NCBI RefSeq assembly: GCF_001570565.1
Contig: NZ_BBXE01000021.1
Span: forward strand, 124,001-188,000
Direction: 5' to 3'
DNA: 64,000 nt
Origin: Herbidospora yilanensis
GTDB lineage: Bacteria; Actinomycetota; Actinomycetes; Streptosporangiales; Streptosporangiaceae
The notes beneath the pieces are model-generated. The model was not told where the DNA came from. It did no database searches and saw nothing but the letters and a program-made list of their open reading frames with translations. Each line of letters begins with the position of its first letter. Position 1 is the first letter of the stretch. Of this stretch, positions 6,888-18,243 are shown piece by piece. The position numbers and the translations under genes were made by a program.

Positions 6888-9710
6888 TCAGCTGCAGCCG
6901 CTGGTGCTGCCGCAGCCCTCGCACACGTAGCAGCTACCGGCCGGCCGCATCTTCGTGCCGCAGGTCATGCACAGCGGCGCGTCGGCCGTGAAGCCCTGGT
7001 GACCCTCCAGGTGACCCTGCTGCGAGGCCCTCACCGGCTCGGCGACCGGGACCGGCTTGCTCACCGGCGGCTCGATCGGGGCCGACTGGGCCAGCGCGGC
7101 GGTGTCGAGCTGGGCGGCCGGGTCTTCGCCGCGCTGCTGGGCGGCGCGCTCGGAGGCCGAGAAGATGCCCAGAGCGGCCCGGTCTTCGTAGGCCAGGTGG
7201 TCGAGGGCCAGGCGGCGGAAGATGTAGTCCATCACCGACTGCGCCATGCGGACGTCGGGGTCGTCGGTCATGCCGGCCGGCTCGAAGCGCATGTTGACGA
7301 ACTTCTGCACGTAGGTGTCGAGCGGCACGCCGTACTGGAGACCGATGGAGATCGCCACGGAGAAGGCGTCCATGACGCCCGCGAGGGTCGAGCCCTGCTT
7401 GGACATCTTCAGGAAGACCTCGCCGAGACCGTCGTCAGGGTAGGACGAGGCGGTCATGTAGCCCTTCGCGCCGCCGACCGTGAAGCGGGTCGTGATGCTC
7501 GGGCGGCTGTTCGGCATGCGGCGGCGGGTCGGGCGGGAGACCTCGATGACCCTGGTCTCGGGCTCGACGACGACCGCGGCCTCTTCGGTCTTCTTGTTGG
7601 TGCCGGCCGACAGCGGCTGGCCGACCTTGCAGTTGTCGCGGTAGACGGCCAGGGCCTTCAGGCCCAGACGCCAGCCTTCGAGGTAGACCTGCTCGATGTC
7701 GTCGATCGTCGCCGACTCGGGCAGGTTGACCGTCTTGGAGATCGCGCCCGACAGGAACGGCTGGGTCGCGGCCATCATCCGGACGTGGCCCATGGGCGCG
7801 ATCGCCCGCTCGCCCATCGCGCAGTCGAACACCTCGTAGTGGGCCTCCTTGAGGCCGGGGGCGCCGACCACGTGGGAGTGCTGGGCGATGTACTCGACGA
7901 TCGCCTCGACCTGCTCCTCCTGGTAGCCGAGCTGGCGCAGGGCACGCGGGATGGTCTGGTTGACGATCTGCATCGAGCCGCCGCCGACGAGCTTCTTGAA
8001 CTTGACCAGGGCCAGGTCGGGCTCGATGCCGGTGGTGTCGCAGTCCATCATCAGGCCGATGGTGCCGGTCGGGGCGAGCAGCGACGCCTGGGCGTTGCGC
8101 CAGCCGTTCTTCTCGCCCAGCTTGAGGCACTCCTGCCACTGCCTGGTCGCCTCGGCGTGGATCGCCTTGTCCATCGCGTCGATGGTGCGGACCGCGTCGT
8201 TGGCGGCGGCGTGCTTGCGCATGACCCGCTTGTGCGGTTCGGCGTTGCGCTCGTAGCCGTCGTAGGCCCCCACGACGCCCGCGAGCTCCGCGCTGCGGCG
8301 GTAGGACACCCCGGTCATCAGCGACGTGATCGCCGCGGCGATGGCCCGGCCGCCGTCGGAGTCGTAGGCGTGGCCCGTGGCCATCAGCAGCGCGCCCAGG
8401 TTGGCGTAGCCGATGCCGAGCTGCCGGTAGGCGCGGGTGGTCTCGCCGATCTTCTCGGTCGGGAAGTCGGCGAAGGTGATCGAGATGTCCATCGCGGTGA
8501 TGATCAGCTCGGTCAGCTTGACGAACCGGGCGACGTCGAACGTGTCGTCGTCGGTGAGGAACTTCAGCAGGTTGATCGACGCCAGGTTGCATGAGGAGTT
8601 GTCGAGGTGGACGTACTCCGAGCAGGGGTTGGACGCGGTGATCCGGCCCGTCTCCGGGCAGGTGTGCCAGTCGTTGATCGTGTCGTCGTACTGGACGCCC
8701 GGGTCGGCGCACTCCCACGCCGCCTTGGCCATCTTGCGGAACAGGTCTCGGGCGTCGATCTCCTCGATGACCTCGTGGGTGAGGCGGGCGCGCAGGCCGA
8801 ACCTGCCGCCGGTCTCGACCTGGCGCATGAACTCGTCGCTGACGCGGACCGAGTTGTTGGCGTTCTGGTATTGCACCGACACGATGTCCTTGCCGCCGAG
8901 GTCCATGTCGAACCCGGCGTCGCGGAGGGCGCGGATCTTGTCTTCCTCACGCGCCTTCGTCTCGATGAACTCCTCGATGTCGGGGTGGTCGACGTCGAGC
9001 ACGACCATCTTGGCCGCCCGGCGGGTGGCGCCGCCCGACTTGATGGTGCCGGCCGACGCGTCGGCGCCCCTCATGAAGGAGACGGGACCGCTGGCCGTGC
9101 CGCCCGAGGAGAGCAGTTCCTTCGAGGAGCGGATGCGGGACAGGTTCACCCCCGAACCCGAACCGCCCTTGAAGATCACGCCCTCTTCCTTGTACCAGTC
9201 GAGGATCGACTCCATGGTGTCGTCGACGGCCAGGATGAAACAGGCGCTGACCTGCTGCGGCGAGAGGGTGCCGACGTTGAACCACACGGGCGAGTTGAAC
9301 GCGAAGAGCTGGTGGACCAGGGCGTGCTTCAGCTCGTGGTCGAAGATCTCGGCGTCTTCGTCGGAGGCGAAGTAGCCGTTCTCGACGCCGGTGCGCGTGT
9401 AGACGCCGGTCACCCGGTCGACGAGCTGCTTCAGGCTCCACTCGCGCTGCGGCGTGCCGAGCGCGCCGCGGAAGTACTTGGTGGTCACGATGTTGGCCGC
9501 GTTGACCGACCACGACGCCGGGAACTCGACCCCGCGCTGCTCGAAGTTGACCGAGCCGTCGCGCCAGTTGGTCATGACGACGTCACGGCGCTCCCACTCG
9601 ACCGCGTCGTAGGGGTGGACGCCCTCGGTGGTGAAGATCCGCTTCACCTTCAGCCCCTTGGCCCGTCCACGCCGTGCGCGCGTGGATGTGCCGTTGACCG
9701 TCTCCGTCAT
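6888..9710 (-). CDS. nrdJ: Vitamin B12-dependent (class II) ribonucleotide reductase
   Basis: Reduces ribonucleotides to deoxyribonucleotides with adenosylcobalamin, supplying DNA precursors with or without oxygen. At 940 residues it matches the actinobacterial class II enzyme. Visible landmarks are NPVWFNVG and [10 protein letters not shown] (substrate-site cysteine region), [14 protein letters not shown], the NPCSE motif around residue 360, and a C-terminal redox tail with the pattern CMTCG...CYVCEGCG...C that re-reduces the active site. ATG at 9708-9710 overlaps the nrdR stop by 4 nt (ATGA), so the two are translationally coupled. Expression is expected to follow NrdR through the tandem boxes at 10233-10280. 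No cobalamin riboswitch is seen upstream. Confidence 0.97.
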   Translation of the reverse strand: MTETVNGTSTRARRGRAKGLKVKRIFTTEGVHPYDAVEWERRDVVMTNWRDGSVNFEQRGVEFPASWSVNAANIVTTKYFRGALGTPQREWSLKQLVDRVTGVYTRTGVENGYFASDEDAEIFDHELKHALVHQLFAFNSPVWFNVGTLSPQQVSACFILAVDDTMESILDWYKEEGVIFKGGSGSGVNLSRIRSSKELLSSGGTASGPVSFMRGADASAGTIKSGGATRRAAKMVVLDVDHPDIEEFIETKAREEDKIRALRDAGFDMDLGGKDIVSVQYQNANNSVRVSDEFMRQVETGGRFGLRARLTHEVIEEIDARDLFRKMAKAAWECADPGVQYDDTINDWHTCPETGRITASNPCSEYVHLDNSSCNLASINLLKFLTDDDTFDVARFVKLTELIITAMDISITFADFPTEKIGETTRAYRQLGIGYANLGALLMATGHAYDSDGGRAIAAAITSLMTGVSYRRSAELAGVVGAYDGYERNAEPHKRVMRKHAAANDAVRTIDAMDKAIHAEATRQWQECLKLGEKNGWRNAQASLLAPTGTIGLMMDCDTTGIEPDLALVKFKKLVGGGSMQIVNQTIPRALRQLGYQEEQVEAIVEYIAQHSHVVGAPGLKEAHYEVFDCAMGERAIAPMGHVRMMAATQPFLSGAISKTVNLPESATIDDIEQVYLEGWRLGLKALAVYRDNCKVGQPLSAGTNKKTEEAAVVVEPETRVIEVSRPTRRRMPNSRPSITTRFTVGGAKGYMTASSYPDDGLGEVFLKMSKQGSTLAGVMDAFSVAISIGLQYGVPLDTYVQKFVNMRFEPAGMTDDPDVRMAQSVMDYIFRRLALDHLAYEDRAALGIFSASERAAQQRGEDPAAQLDTAALAQSAPIEPPVSKPVPVAEPVRASQQGHLEGHQGFTADAPLCMTCGTKMRPAGSCYVCEGCGSTSGCS

Positions 9711-10165
9711 GACTCCCCCTTGGCATGTGCCTTGAGTTGCTGGATCTCTGCCTCGAAGTCGGCGAGGGTCTCGAACCCCCGGTAGACCGAGGCGAAACGT
9801 AGATAAGCCACCTCATCGAGGTCGCGCAGCGGCCCGAGGACCGCGACGCCGACCTGGTGGGCCGGGATCTCGGCGACACCGGACGCGCGGATGCTCTCCT
9901 CGACCCTCTGCCCGAGCTGCGCGAGCGAGTCTTCGCTGACCGGCCGCCCCTGGCAGGCCCGCCGGACCCCGGCGATGACCTTCTCCCTGGAGAAGGCCTC
10001 GGTCACCCCGCTGCGTTTGCTCACCATCAGCAGGACCGTCTCCTGCGTGGTGAACCGTCTCCCGCATTCGGAACAGGTGCGCCGTCGGCGAATCGCCCCG
10101 CCGTCTTCCGTCGACCGGCTGTCGACGACCCGGGTGTCGGGATGACGGCAGAACGGGCAATGCAC
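9707..10165 (-). CDS. nrdR: Transcriptional repressor NrdR
   Basis: An ATP/dATP-sensing repressor of ribonucleotide reductase genes. The 152-residue protein has the N-terminal zinc ribbon (C3, C6, C31, C34, with [15 protein letters not shown]) and the following ATP-cone domain ([21 protein letters not shown]). The start is GTG at 10165 behind a strong AGGAGG. It is the first gene of the nrdR-nrdJ operon, and the two NrdR boxes 68-115 bp upstream indicate autoregulation. Confidence 0.96.
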   Translation of the reverse strand: MHCPFCRHPDTRVVDSRSTEDGGAIRRRRTCSECGRRFTTQETVLLMVSKRSGVTEAFSREKVIAGVRRACQGRPVSEDSLAQLGQRVEESIRASGVAEIPAHQVGVAVLGPLRDLDEVAYLRFASVYRGFETLADFEAEIQQLKAHAKGES

Positions 10166-10232
10166 GCCGTCGCCTCCTCACTGACCAGACGCTCGCGCAC
10201 GCCCCCACATGTGATGAGGTGCGGCAAAGGAA

Positions 10233-10280
10233 ACACAATCTATGGTTCGCTCAGTTGACCACGACCACTAGATGTTGTGG
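10233..10280. promoter_or_regulatory. Tandem NrdR boxes upstream of nrdR-nrdJ
   Basis: Two sites similar to the NrdR consensus: ACACAATCTATGGTTC (10233-10248, 12 of 16 by my count) and CCACTAGATGTTGTGG (10265-10280; 13 of 16 when read on the minus strand). Their starts are 32 bp apart, about three helical turns, which is the spacing known for NrdR box pairs. Confidence 0.75.
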
Positions 10281-10341
10281 TTCCCCAACCCTAGAAGTGA
10301 GTCCCCTAGATCGCAACTCAAACCCCACCGGTCCCGGAGGC

Positions 10342-10950
10342 CTACTGACCTGGGACGTCGCGGGGGAGATAGAGCGTCGTGCCTGGCCGGATGAGGGCGT
10401 CGGATAAACCGTTGAGATCCATGATCTCGCGAACCACGACCCCCGGATCGCCTCCGTCGCCGGCCGACACGGCGATCTCCCAGAGGGTGTCGCCCTCCTG
10501 GACCGTCACCCGGGGCGACCCCTCGACCGAACGTGTGGTGGACGCGGTCACGGCAGCCCGTGTGCCCAGCCAGAGCACGGCCAAACTCACGAGGGCGATG
10601 AGCACGACGAGCACGATCCGGCCCCTCCGGGTGAGCCGGAGCGGCGGTGCCGGCTTCCCGCCGGCGCGCCCGCCTTCGGGAGCCGCCTGGATCGAGGGGC
10701 GCGACGGGCCGACATCACCCCAGCGCCGCGCGGCGGACAGGGAGGAAGGCCGGGGAGCGGGCCGGACCGTGCGTTCCCCGCCAGGGCCGGAGTCTCCACC
10801 CGGAAGGGCCGGGACCAGAGTGAGGTGGCGTCGTCTTATGTGCGGGTTCATATGGGGGTGCTCCGCCGGGCGCGGACGCGCGGCCTTCGGCGGCCGGATG
10901 TTCGAGTGTGGGGGTGGAGTCGCAGGGGTGTCCTTCCGCGTGGGCTTCAT
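10342..10950 (-). CDS. LysM-domain membrane protein, probable SOS-linked division inhibitor
   Basis: A 202-residue protein with a proline/arginine-rich cytoplasmic N-terminus, one membrane segment (about residues 111-130, VLVVLIALVSLAVLWLG) and an external C-terminal LysM domain (VTVQEGDTLWEIA...PGTTLYLP). The start is ATG at 10950 behind AGGAGG; the frame extends to 11067, but that part crosses the promoter region. In mycobacteria and corynebacteria the gene between lexA and nrdR encodes a LysM protein (Rv2719c/ChiZ, DivS) that blocks division during SOS. The same order and the LexA sites at 11000-11083 support that role here. No separate hydrolase domain is visible. Confidence 0.85.
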   Translation of the reverse strand: MKPTRKDTPATPPPHSNIRPPKAARPRPAEHPHMNPHIRRRHLTLVPALPGGDSGPGGERTVRPAPRPSSLSAARRWGDVGPSRPSIQAAPEGGRAGGKPAPPLRLTRRGRIVLVVLIALVSLAVLWLGTRAAVTASTTRSVEGSPRVTVQEGDTLWEIAVSAGDGGDPGVVVREIMDLNGLSDALIRPGTTLYLPRDVPGQ

Positions 10951-10999
10951 CGTGAACCTCCTCGACTGCCCTGCAAGAAGGGAAGAAAGATCGCGCGAA

Positions 11000-11015
11000 T
11001 CGAACACGATGTCGA
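11000..11015. promoter_or_regulatory. Degenerate LexA-like box
   Basis: TCGAACACGATGTCGA keeps the TCGAAC half of the actinobacterial SOS box, but the other half is degenerate (TGTCGA for GTTCGA). It is 50 bp upstream of the LysM gene and may be a weaker second LexA site for that direction. Confidence 0.4.
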
Positions 11016-11067
11016 TCGAACTCCCGTACGATGTTGTACACCACGCCACCGACGTTTTCGAGGGCAA

Positions 11068-11083
11068 TCGAACAATTGTTTGA
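11068..11083. promoter_or_regulatory. LexA (SOS) box between lexA and the LysM gene
   Basis: TCGAACAATTGTTTGA matches the actinobacterial SOS box TCGAAC-N4-GTTCGA with a single mismatch. It lies 68 bp before the lexA start and 118 bp before the divergent LysM gene, so it can control both. Confidence 0.85.
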
Positions 11084-11150
11084 TATTGATCTTGAATCGC
11101 GGTAGCGTCGCTCTGTGCGACGTGAGGAACACGGATTGGGAGGTGCCCAG

Positions 11151-11870
11151 GTGAACAACGACGGGCTGGCCGGCCAGCGCGACGAGAGCGTGAGCGATCT
11201 GGCGGTTCGCCGCCGCGACTCGCTCGGGCTCACCCCCAGGCAGCGCAAGATCCTGGAGGTGATCCGCGACTCGGTCCAGCAGCGGGGCTACCCACCGTCG
11301 ATGCGCGAGATCGGTGAGGCGGTGCAGCTCACGAGCACGTCGAGTGTGTCCCACCAGCTCACCGCCCTTCAGCGCAAGGGCTACCTGCGTCGCGACCCCC
11401 ATCGCCCGCGCGCCCTTGAGGTGCGCCTGCCCGGCGAGCCGGTCCTCTGGGTCGATCCCGACGCCGCCGTGGAAGACTCCGCCTTCAACCGTCCGACGGC
11501 GGCCTATGTTCCCCTCGTCGGGCGCATCGCCGCGGGTGGGCCGATCCTGGCCGAGCAGAACCTCGAAGACGTCTTCGCCCTGCCCAAGCAGCTCGTCGGC
11601 GAGGGCACCCTGTTCCTCCTCCAGGTCTCCGGCGACTCGATGATCGAGGCCGCCATCGCCGACGGCGACTGGGTGGTCGTCCGCCAGCAGCCGGTCGCCG
11701 ACAACGGCGACATCGTCGCCGCGATGATCGACGGCGAGGCGACCGTGAAGACCTTCAAGCGCAAGGACGGCCACGTCTGGCTGGTCCCCCACAACCCCAA
11801 CTACGAGCCGATCCCCGGCGACGAGGCGACCGTCCTCGGCAAGGTCACGGCCGTCCTCCGCAAGCTGTAG
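11151..11870 (+). CDS. lexA: SOS repressor LexA
   Basis: Represses DNA-damage genes until RecA filaments trigger its self-cleavage. The 239-residue form starts at GTG 11151 behind GGGAGG; an in-frame GTG at 11115 would add 12 residues but has no better ribosome site. The N-terminal winged helix ([16 protein letters not shown]...REIGEAVQL) is followed by the S24 protease domain with the Ala-Gly cleavage site at about 128-129 (RIAAGGP), catalytic Ser163 (SGDSM) and Lys200 (TVKTFKR). An SOS box at 11068-11083 indicates autoregulation together with the divergent LysM gene. Confidence 0.97.
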   Translation: MNNDGLAGQRDESVSDLAVRRRDSLGLTPRQRKILEVIRDSVQQRGYPPSMREIGEAVQLTSTSSVSHQLTALQRKGYLRRDPHRPRALEVRLPGEPVLWVDPDAAVEDSAFNRPTAAYVPLVGRIAAGGPILAEQNLEDVFALPKQLVGEGTLFLLQVSGDSMIEAAIADGDWVVVRQQPVADNGDIVAAMIDGEATVKTFKRKDGHVWLVPHNPNYEPIPGDEATVLGKVTAVLRKL

Positions 11871-11876
11871 GCATTC

Positions 11877-11908
11877 GAAGGCGTCTGCTCCCACGAGCGG
11901 GCGCCTTC
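11877..11908. terminator. Stem-loop after lexA
   Basis: GAAGGCG (11877-11883) pairs with CGCCTTC (11902-11908), and an inner GCTC/GAGC pair sits in the loop. It starts 6 bp after the lexA stop and is followed by a moderately T-rich stretch. Confidence 0.55.
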
Positions 11909-11975
11909 CGCTTGTCTGCGCTCTATGGGCGGTCTAGGGGCGGTAAACGCCGATGCGGTCTGCGATGTCCCGTCA

Positions 11976-11981
11976 TACGCT
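11976..11981 (+). promoter_or_regulatory. Candidate -10 of a leaderless C-S lyase transcript
   Basis: TACGCT ends 6 nt before the GTG start at 11988, which has no Shine-Dalgarno. Transcription would then begin at the start codon. Confidence 0.45.
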
Positions 11982-11987
11982 GTTTGC

Positions 11988-13091
11988 GTGGACTTTGATC
12001 AGTTGACGGTGGAGCAGGCCCGCAGGCGCGACGGCACCAAGTGGGCGCAGGCCGCTCCTGACCTGATCCCCGCCTGGGTCGCCGACATGGACTTCCCCGT
12101 GGCCGGCCCCATCCGCGACGCGATCATGCACCGGGTCGCCACCGACATGGGCTACCCCGACTGGCCGTGGGAGCAGCCCGGCCTCCCCCTGCCCGAGGTG
12201 TTCGCCGAGCGCATGGCCGCCCGCTACGGGTTCCGCCCCGATCCCGTCCACGTGCGGCCCTTCACCGATCTCAACCAGTCGCTGCAGGCCCTGCTCGACG
12301 TGCTGACCGAACCGGGCGAGGGGGTGCTCACCCACACGCCCACCTACAACGCCTTCCTGATGACGCTGGAGGCGATGAACCGGCCCCCGGTGCCGATTCC
12401 GCTGGTCCCCGACGGGGAGGGCTGGCGGGCCGAGCTTCCGGCCGATCCGCGGGGCGCGCGGGTGCTGCTCCTGGTCAACCCGCACAATCCGACGGGGCGG
12501 TGCTTCACCCGTACGGAACTGGAGGAGATCGCCGAATACGCCGACCGGCACGACCTCGTGGTCATCTCCGACGAGATCCACGCCGAGCTCGTGTACACGC
12601 CCAACGAGCACCTCCCCTTCGGCCTGCTCCGTCCCGAGCGCACGGTGACGATCACGTCGGCGAGCAAGGCGTTCAACATGGGCGGCCTGCACTGCGCCGT
12701 CGCCCACATCGGCTCGTCGCGGGCCCGGGAGGCGCTGGCGACCCGCCCGCCGGCCCTGTACGGCCAGCCGAGCGTCCTCGGCGTGGCGGCCACGGTGGCG
12801 GCCTGGCGGGAGTGCGACGCCTGGCTCGACGGGGTCGTCGCCGTCCTCGACCGCAACCGGAAGACCCTCGCTCAGCGGCTTCCGGCGGGGTGGACCTACC
12901 GGGTGCCGGAGGCGACCTACCTCGCCTGGATCGACACCGGCATTCCCGACGCCGCGACCGTTCTGGAGCGCGAGGCGCGGGTCAAGGTGGCGCCCGGCAC
13001 GATCTACGGCGCTCCCGACACGTGGATCAGGCTCAACTTCGGCACGTCGGGGCCCATCCTGGACGAGATTCTCGACAGAATACGAATGTGA
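11988..13091 (+). CDS. PLP-dependent C-S lyase (PatB/MalY family aminotransferase fold)
   Basis: A fold-type I pyridoxal-phosphate enzyme of 367 residues, closest in pattern to PatB/MalY cystathionine beta-lyases, which split C-S bonds of cystathionine or cysteine conjugates to thiol, pyruvate and ammonia. Diagnostic parts are WVADMDFPVAGPI near the N-terminus, VNPHNPTGRCF, VISDEIHAELVY and the Schiff-base lysine in SASKAFNMGGL. The start is placed at GTG 11988, where the protein begins VDFDQLTVEQARRRDGTKW as in the family; a -10-like TACGCT 6 nt upstream and the lack of a Shine-Dalgarno suggest a leaderless mRNA. The next gene overlaps by 4 nt. Confidence 0.88.
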   Translation: MDFDQLTVEQARRRDGTKWAQAAPDLIPAWVADMDFPVAGPIRDAIMHRVATDMGYPDWPWEQPGLPLPEVFAERMAARYGFRPDPVHVRPFTDLNQSLQALLDVLTEPGEGVLTHTPTYNAFLMTLEAMNRPPVPIPLVPDGEGWRAELPADPRGARVLLLVNPHNPTGRCFTRTELEEIAEYADRHDLVVISDEIHAELVYTPNEHLPFGLLRPERTVTITSASKAFNMGGLHCAVAHIGSSRAREALATRPPALYGQPSVLGVAATVAAWRECDAWLDGVVAVLDRNRKTLAQRLPAGWTYRVPEATYLAWIDTGIPDAATVLEREARVKVAPGTIYGAPDTWIRLNFGTSGPILDEILDRIRM

Positions 13092-13693
13092 CCGACGTTT
13101 CTCACTATCTCGGGCTGCTCGACGACAAATCCTCGTTGTCCCACTGGGGAACCATCACCTGGGTCTCCGGTCTGGAACCCGAGACGGCCCTCGATATTCT
13201 CGGCGGCAACGCCGATTCCGAGCTCTCGCTTTCGTTCGAGGACTGCCATTCCGCGGCCGCCAAGGATTTCCGGCTACGCGGCTACTTCGGCAGCGAGATC
13301 CTGCTCGACAAGGCGGGTCCGTGGCTCCTCTGCATCGAACCGTTCGGCGACGGCGGCTCCATGACCGACACGCTCCTGGCACTCTCCAAAAAAGGAACCG
13401 CCTTCTCGCTGCTGTCCCATCCTTCGGGCTTTCACACCTTCAGCTACGCCGCCGACGGGGAGGCCTTGGTGGTCATCCGCCGGATCGGCGAGCCCTGGGT
13501 CGAAGGGCCGATATCCCTGGAGGAGATCGTCGGGGACCTCCCGTTGCTCGATGGGGATTCGGAGCCCGTCACCTGGGCGGCGAACGCCCTGGCCCTCGCC
13601 GAGGGTCGCACCGGGTTCCGCCTCACCGCCGAATGGCTGGACGCCGAGCACCCGTGTTTCGTCGGCACACCGCGCCCCGGAGCTCCCGCCTGA
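13088..13693 (+). CDS. Conserved hypothetical protein (possibly DUF6461-like)
   Basis: A 201-residue soluble protein starting with GTG at 13088, which overlaps the stop of the C-S lyase gene (GTGA), so translation is probably coupled. Features include SHWGTITWVSGLEPETALDIL, GPWLLCIEPFGDGG, and alternating strands and helices typical of small actinobacterial recognition proteins annotated as DUF6461; I make that link from pattern memory only. There are no catalytic motifs or membrane segments. The coupling to the lyase is the only clue to function. Codon use in the first part is slightly less GC-biased than in its neighbours. Confidence 0.7.
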   Translation: MTDVSHYLGLLDDKSSLSHWGTITWVSGLEPETALDILGGNADSELSLSFEDCHSAAAKDFRLRGYFGSEILLDKAGPWLLCIEPFGDGGSMTDTLLALSKKGTAFSLLSHPSGFHTFSYAADGEALVVIRRIGEPWVEGPISLEEIVGDLPLLDGDSEPVTWAANALALAEGRTGFRLTAEWLDAEHPCFVGTPRPGAPA

Positions 13694-13703
13694 TGAGATG
13701 AAG

Positions 13704-13737
13704 CGGCCCGCCGCCCAGAAGACCGGGCGACGGGCCG
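13704..13737. terminator. Terminator hairpin between converging genes
   Basis: CGGCCCGCCGCCC (13704-13716) pairs with GGGCGACGGGCCG (13725-13737) with one mismatch and an 8-nt loop. It sits between the ends of the hypothetical gene (13693) and the cellulase gene (13745) and can serve both. Confidence 0.65.
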
Positions 13738-13744
13738 TTCATGG

Positions 13745-15496
<1,752 letters not shown>

Positions 15497-15508
15497 TCAA
15501 TGCTGCTC

Positions 15509-17962
<2,454 letters not shown>

Positions 17963-17995
17963 GTTTGATCTCCTGAATTATCGACACCTGCCCAT

Positions 17996-18025
17996 AAGAA
18001 AACCCCCCGGCTGAAGCACGAGGGG
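17996..18025 (-). terminator. Attenuator terminator upstream of leuS
   Basis: On the minus strand CCCCTCG pairs with CGGGGGG (7 bp with one T-G wobble) around the loop TGCTTCAGC, followed directly by TTTTCTT. It ends 34 bp before the leuS start, inside the presumed transcript, so it would cut transcription before the gene. Confidence 0.75.
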
Positions 18026-18026
18026 C

Positions 18027-18065
18027 GGCCGCGTCGAGGCTGCTGTCAGCTCGCTCGACGCGGCC
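18027..18065 (-). promoter_or_regulatory. Leader hairpin and alternative pairing segment of leuS
   Basis: GGCCGCGTCGAG and CTCGACGCGGCC form a perfect 12-bp stem (18054-18065 with 18027-18038). Its loop contains GCTGACAGCA (18050-18041 on the minus strand), which can pair with the terminator loop TGCTTCAGC (9 pairs and one bulge). The stop codon of the leader peptide lies inside this segment. This is a plausible switch between antiterminator and terminator. Confidence 0.6.
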
Positions 18066-18093
18066 CGGTAAGAAGCAGGTTCGCGGCACGCAT
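18046..18093 (-). CDS. leuS leader peptide, 15 residues with three Leu codons
   Basis: ATG at 18093 opens a 15-codon frame, MRAANLLLTGPRRAS, ending in TGA at 18046-18048. It has three consecutive leucine codons (CTG CTT CTT), two of them CTT, a codon rarely used in this genome. A -10-like TACCCT ends 6 nt before the ATG, so the peptide is probably made from a leaderless transcript. Its coding sequence includes the left arm of the leader hairpin, and the terminator follows immediately. A leader peptide that measures charged tRNA-Leu is the best reading; no protein function is expected. Confidence 0.7.
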   Translation of the reverse strand: MRAANLLLTGPRRAS

Positions 18094-18099
18094 AGAGCA

Positions 18100-18105
18100 A
18101 GGGTA
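18100..18105 (-). promoter_or_regulatory. Candidate -10 of the leuS leader transcript
   Basis: TACCCT on the minus strand, 6 nt before the leader peptide ATG (18093). No good -35 hexamer is visible at the usual distance. Confidence 0.55.
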
Positions 18106-18231
18106 GCGCAGAACGCAAGCGGGAATGGGGGCGGCCGAAGGACGACGAACAGCGGCGGATCTTACACCGAGAGTAAAGTGGCGATATCGGATGGTGATAG
18201 ATCCATTGTGACCTCGGTTGTCCCTTTCGTT

Positions 18232-18237
18232 TACCCT
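18232..18237 (+). promoter_or_regulatory. Candidate -10 of the proline-rich membrane protein gene
   Basis: TACCCT ends 6 nt before GTG at 18244, the same arrangement as for the leuS leader on the other strand, suggesting a leaderless transcript. A TTGTGA at 18206-18211 is a possible but distant -35. Confidence 0.4.
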
Positions 18238-18243
18238 CATCTC

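Noticed and set aside
6999-8594. A 531-codon open frame antisense to nrdJ
   Set aside because: nrdJ is certain here, and the antisense product is repetitive and without motifs.
9711-10341. Cobalamin riboswitch before the B12-dependent reductase operon
   Set aside because: No B12-box-like sequence or fitting structure was seen; NrdR boxes explain the control.
17963-18180. T-box riboswitch before leuS
   Set aside because: The conserved T-box sequence is missing, while a leader peptide and terminator are present.
18178-18243. Longer N-terminus of the proline-rich protein from ATG 18178
   Set aside because: It would place the -10-like element and AT-rich promoter DNA inside the gene, and no ribosome site is seen.
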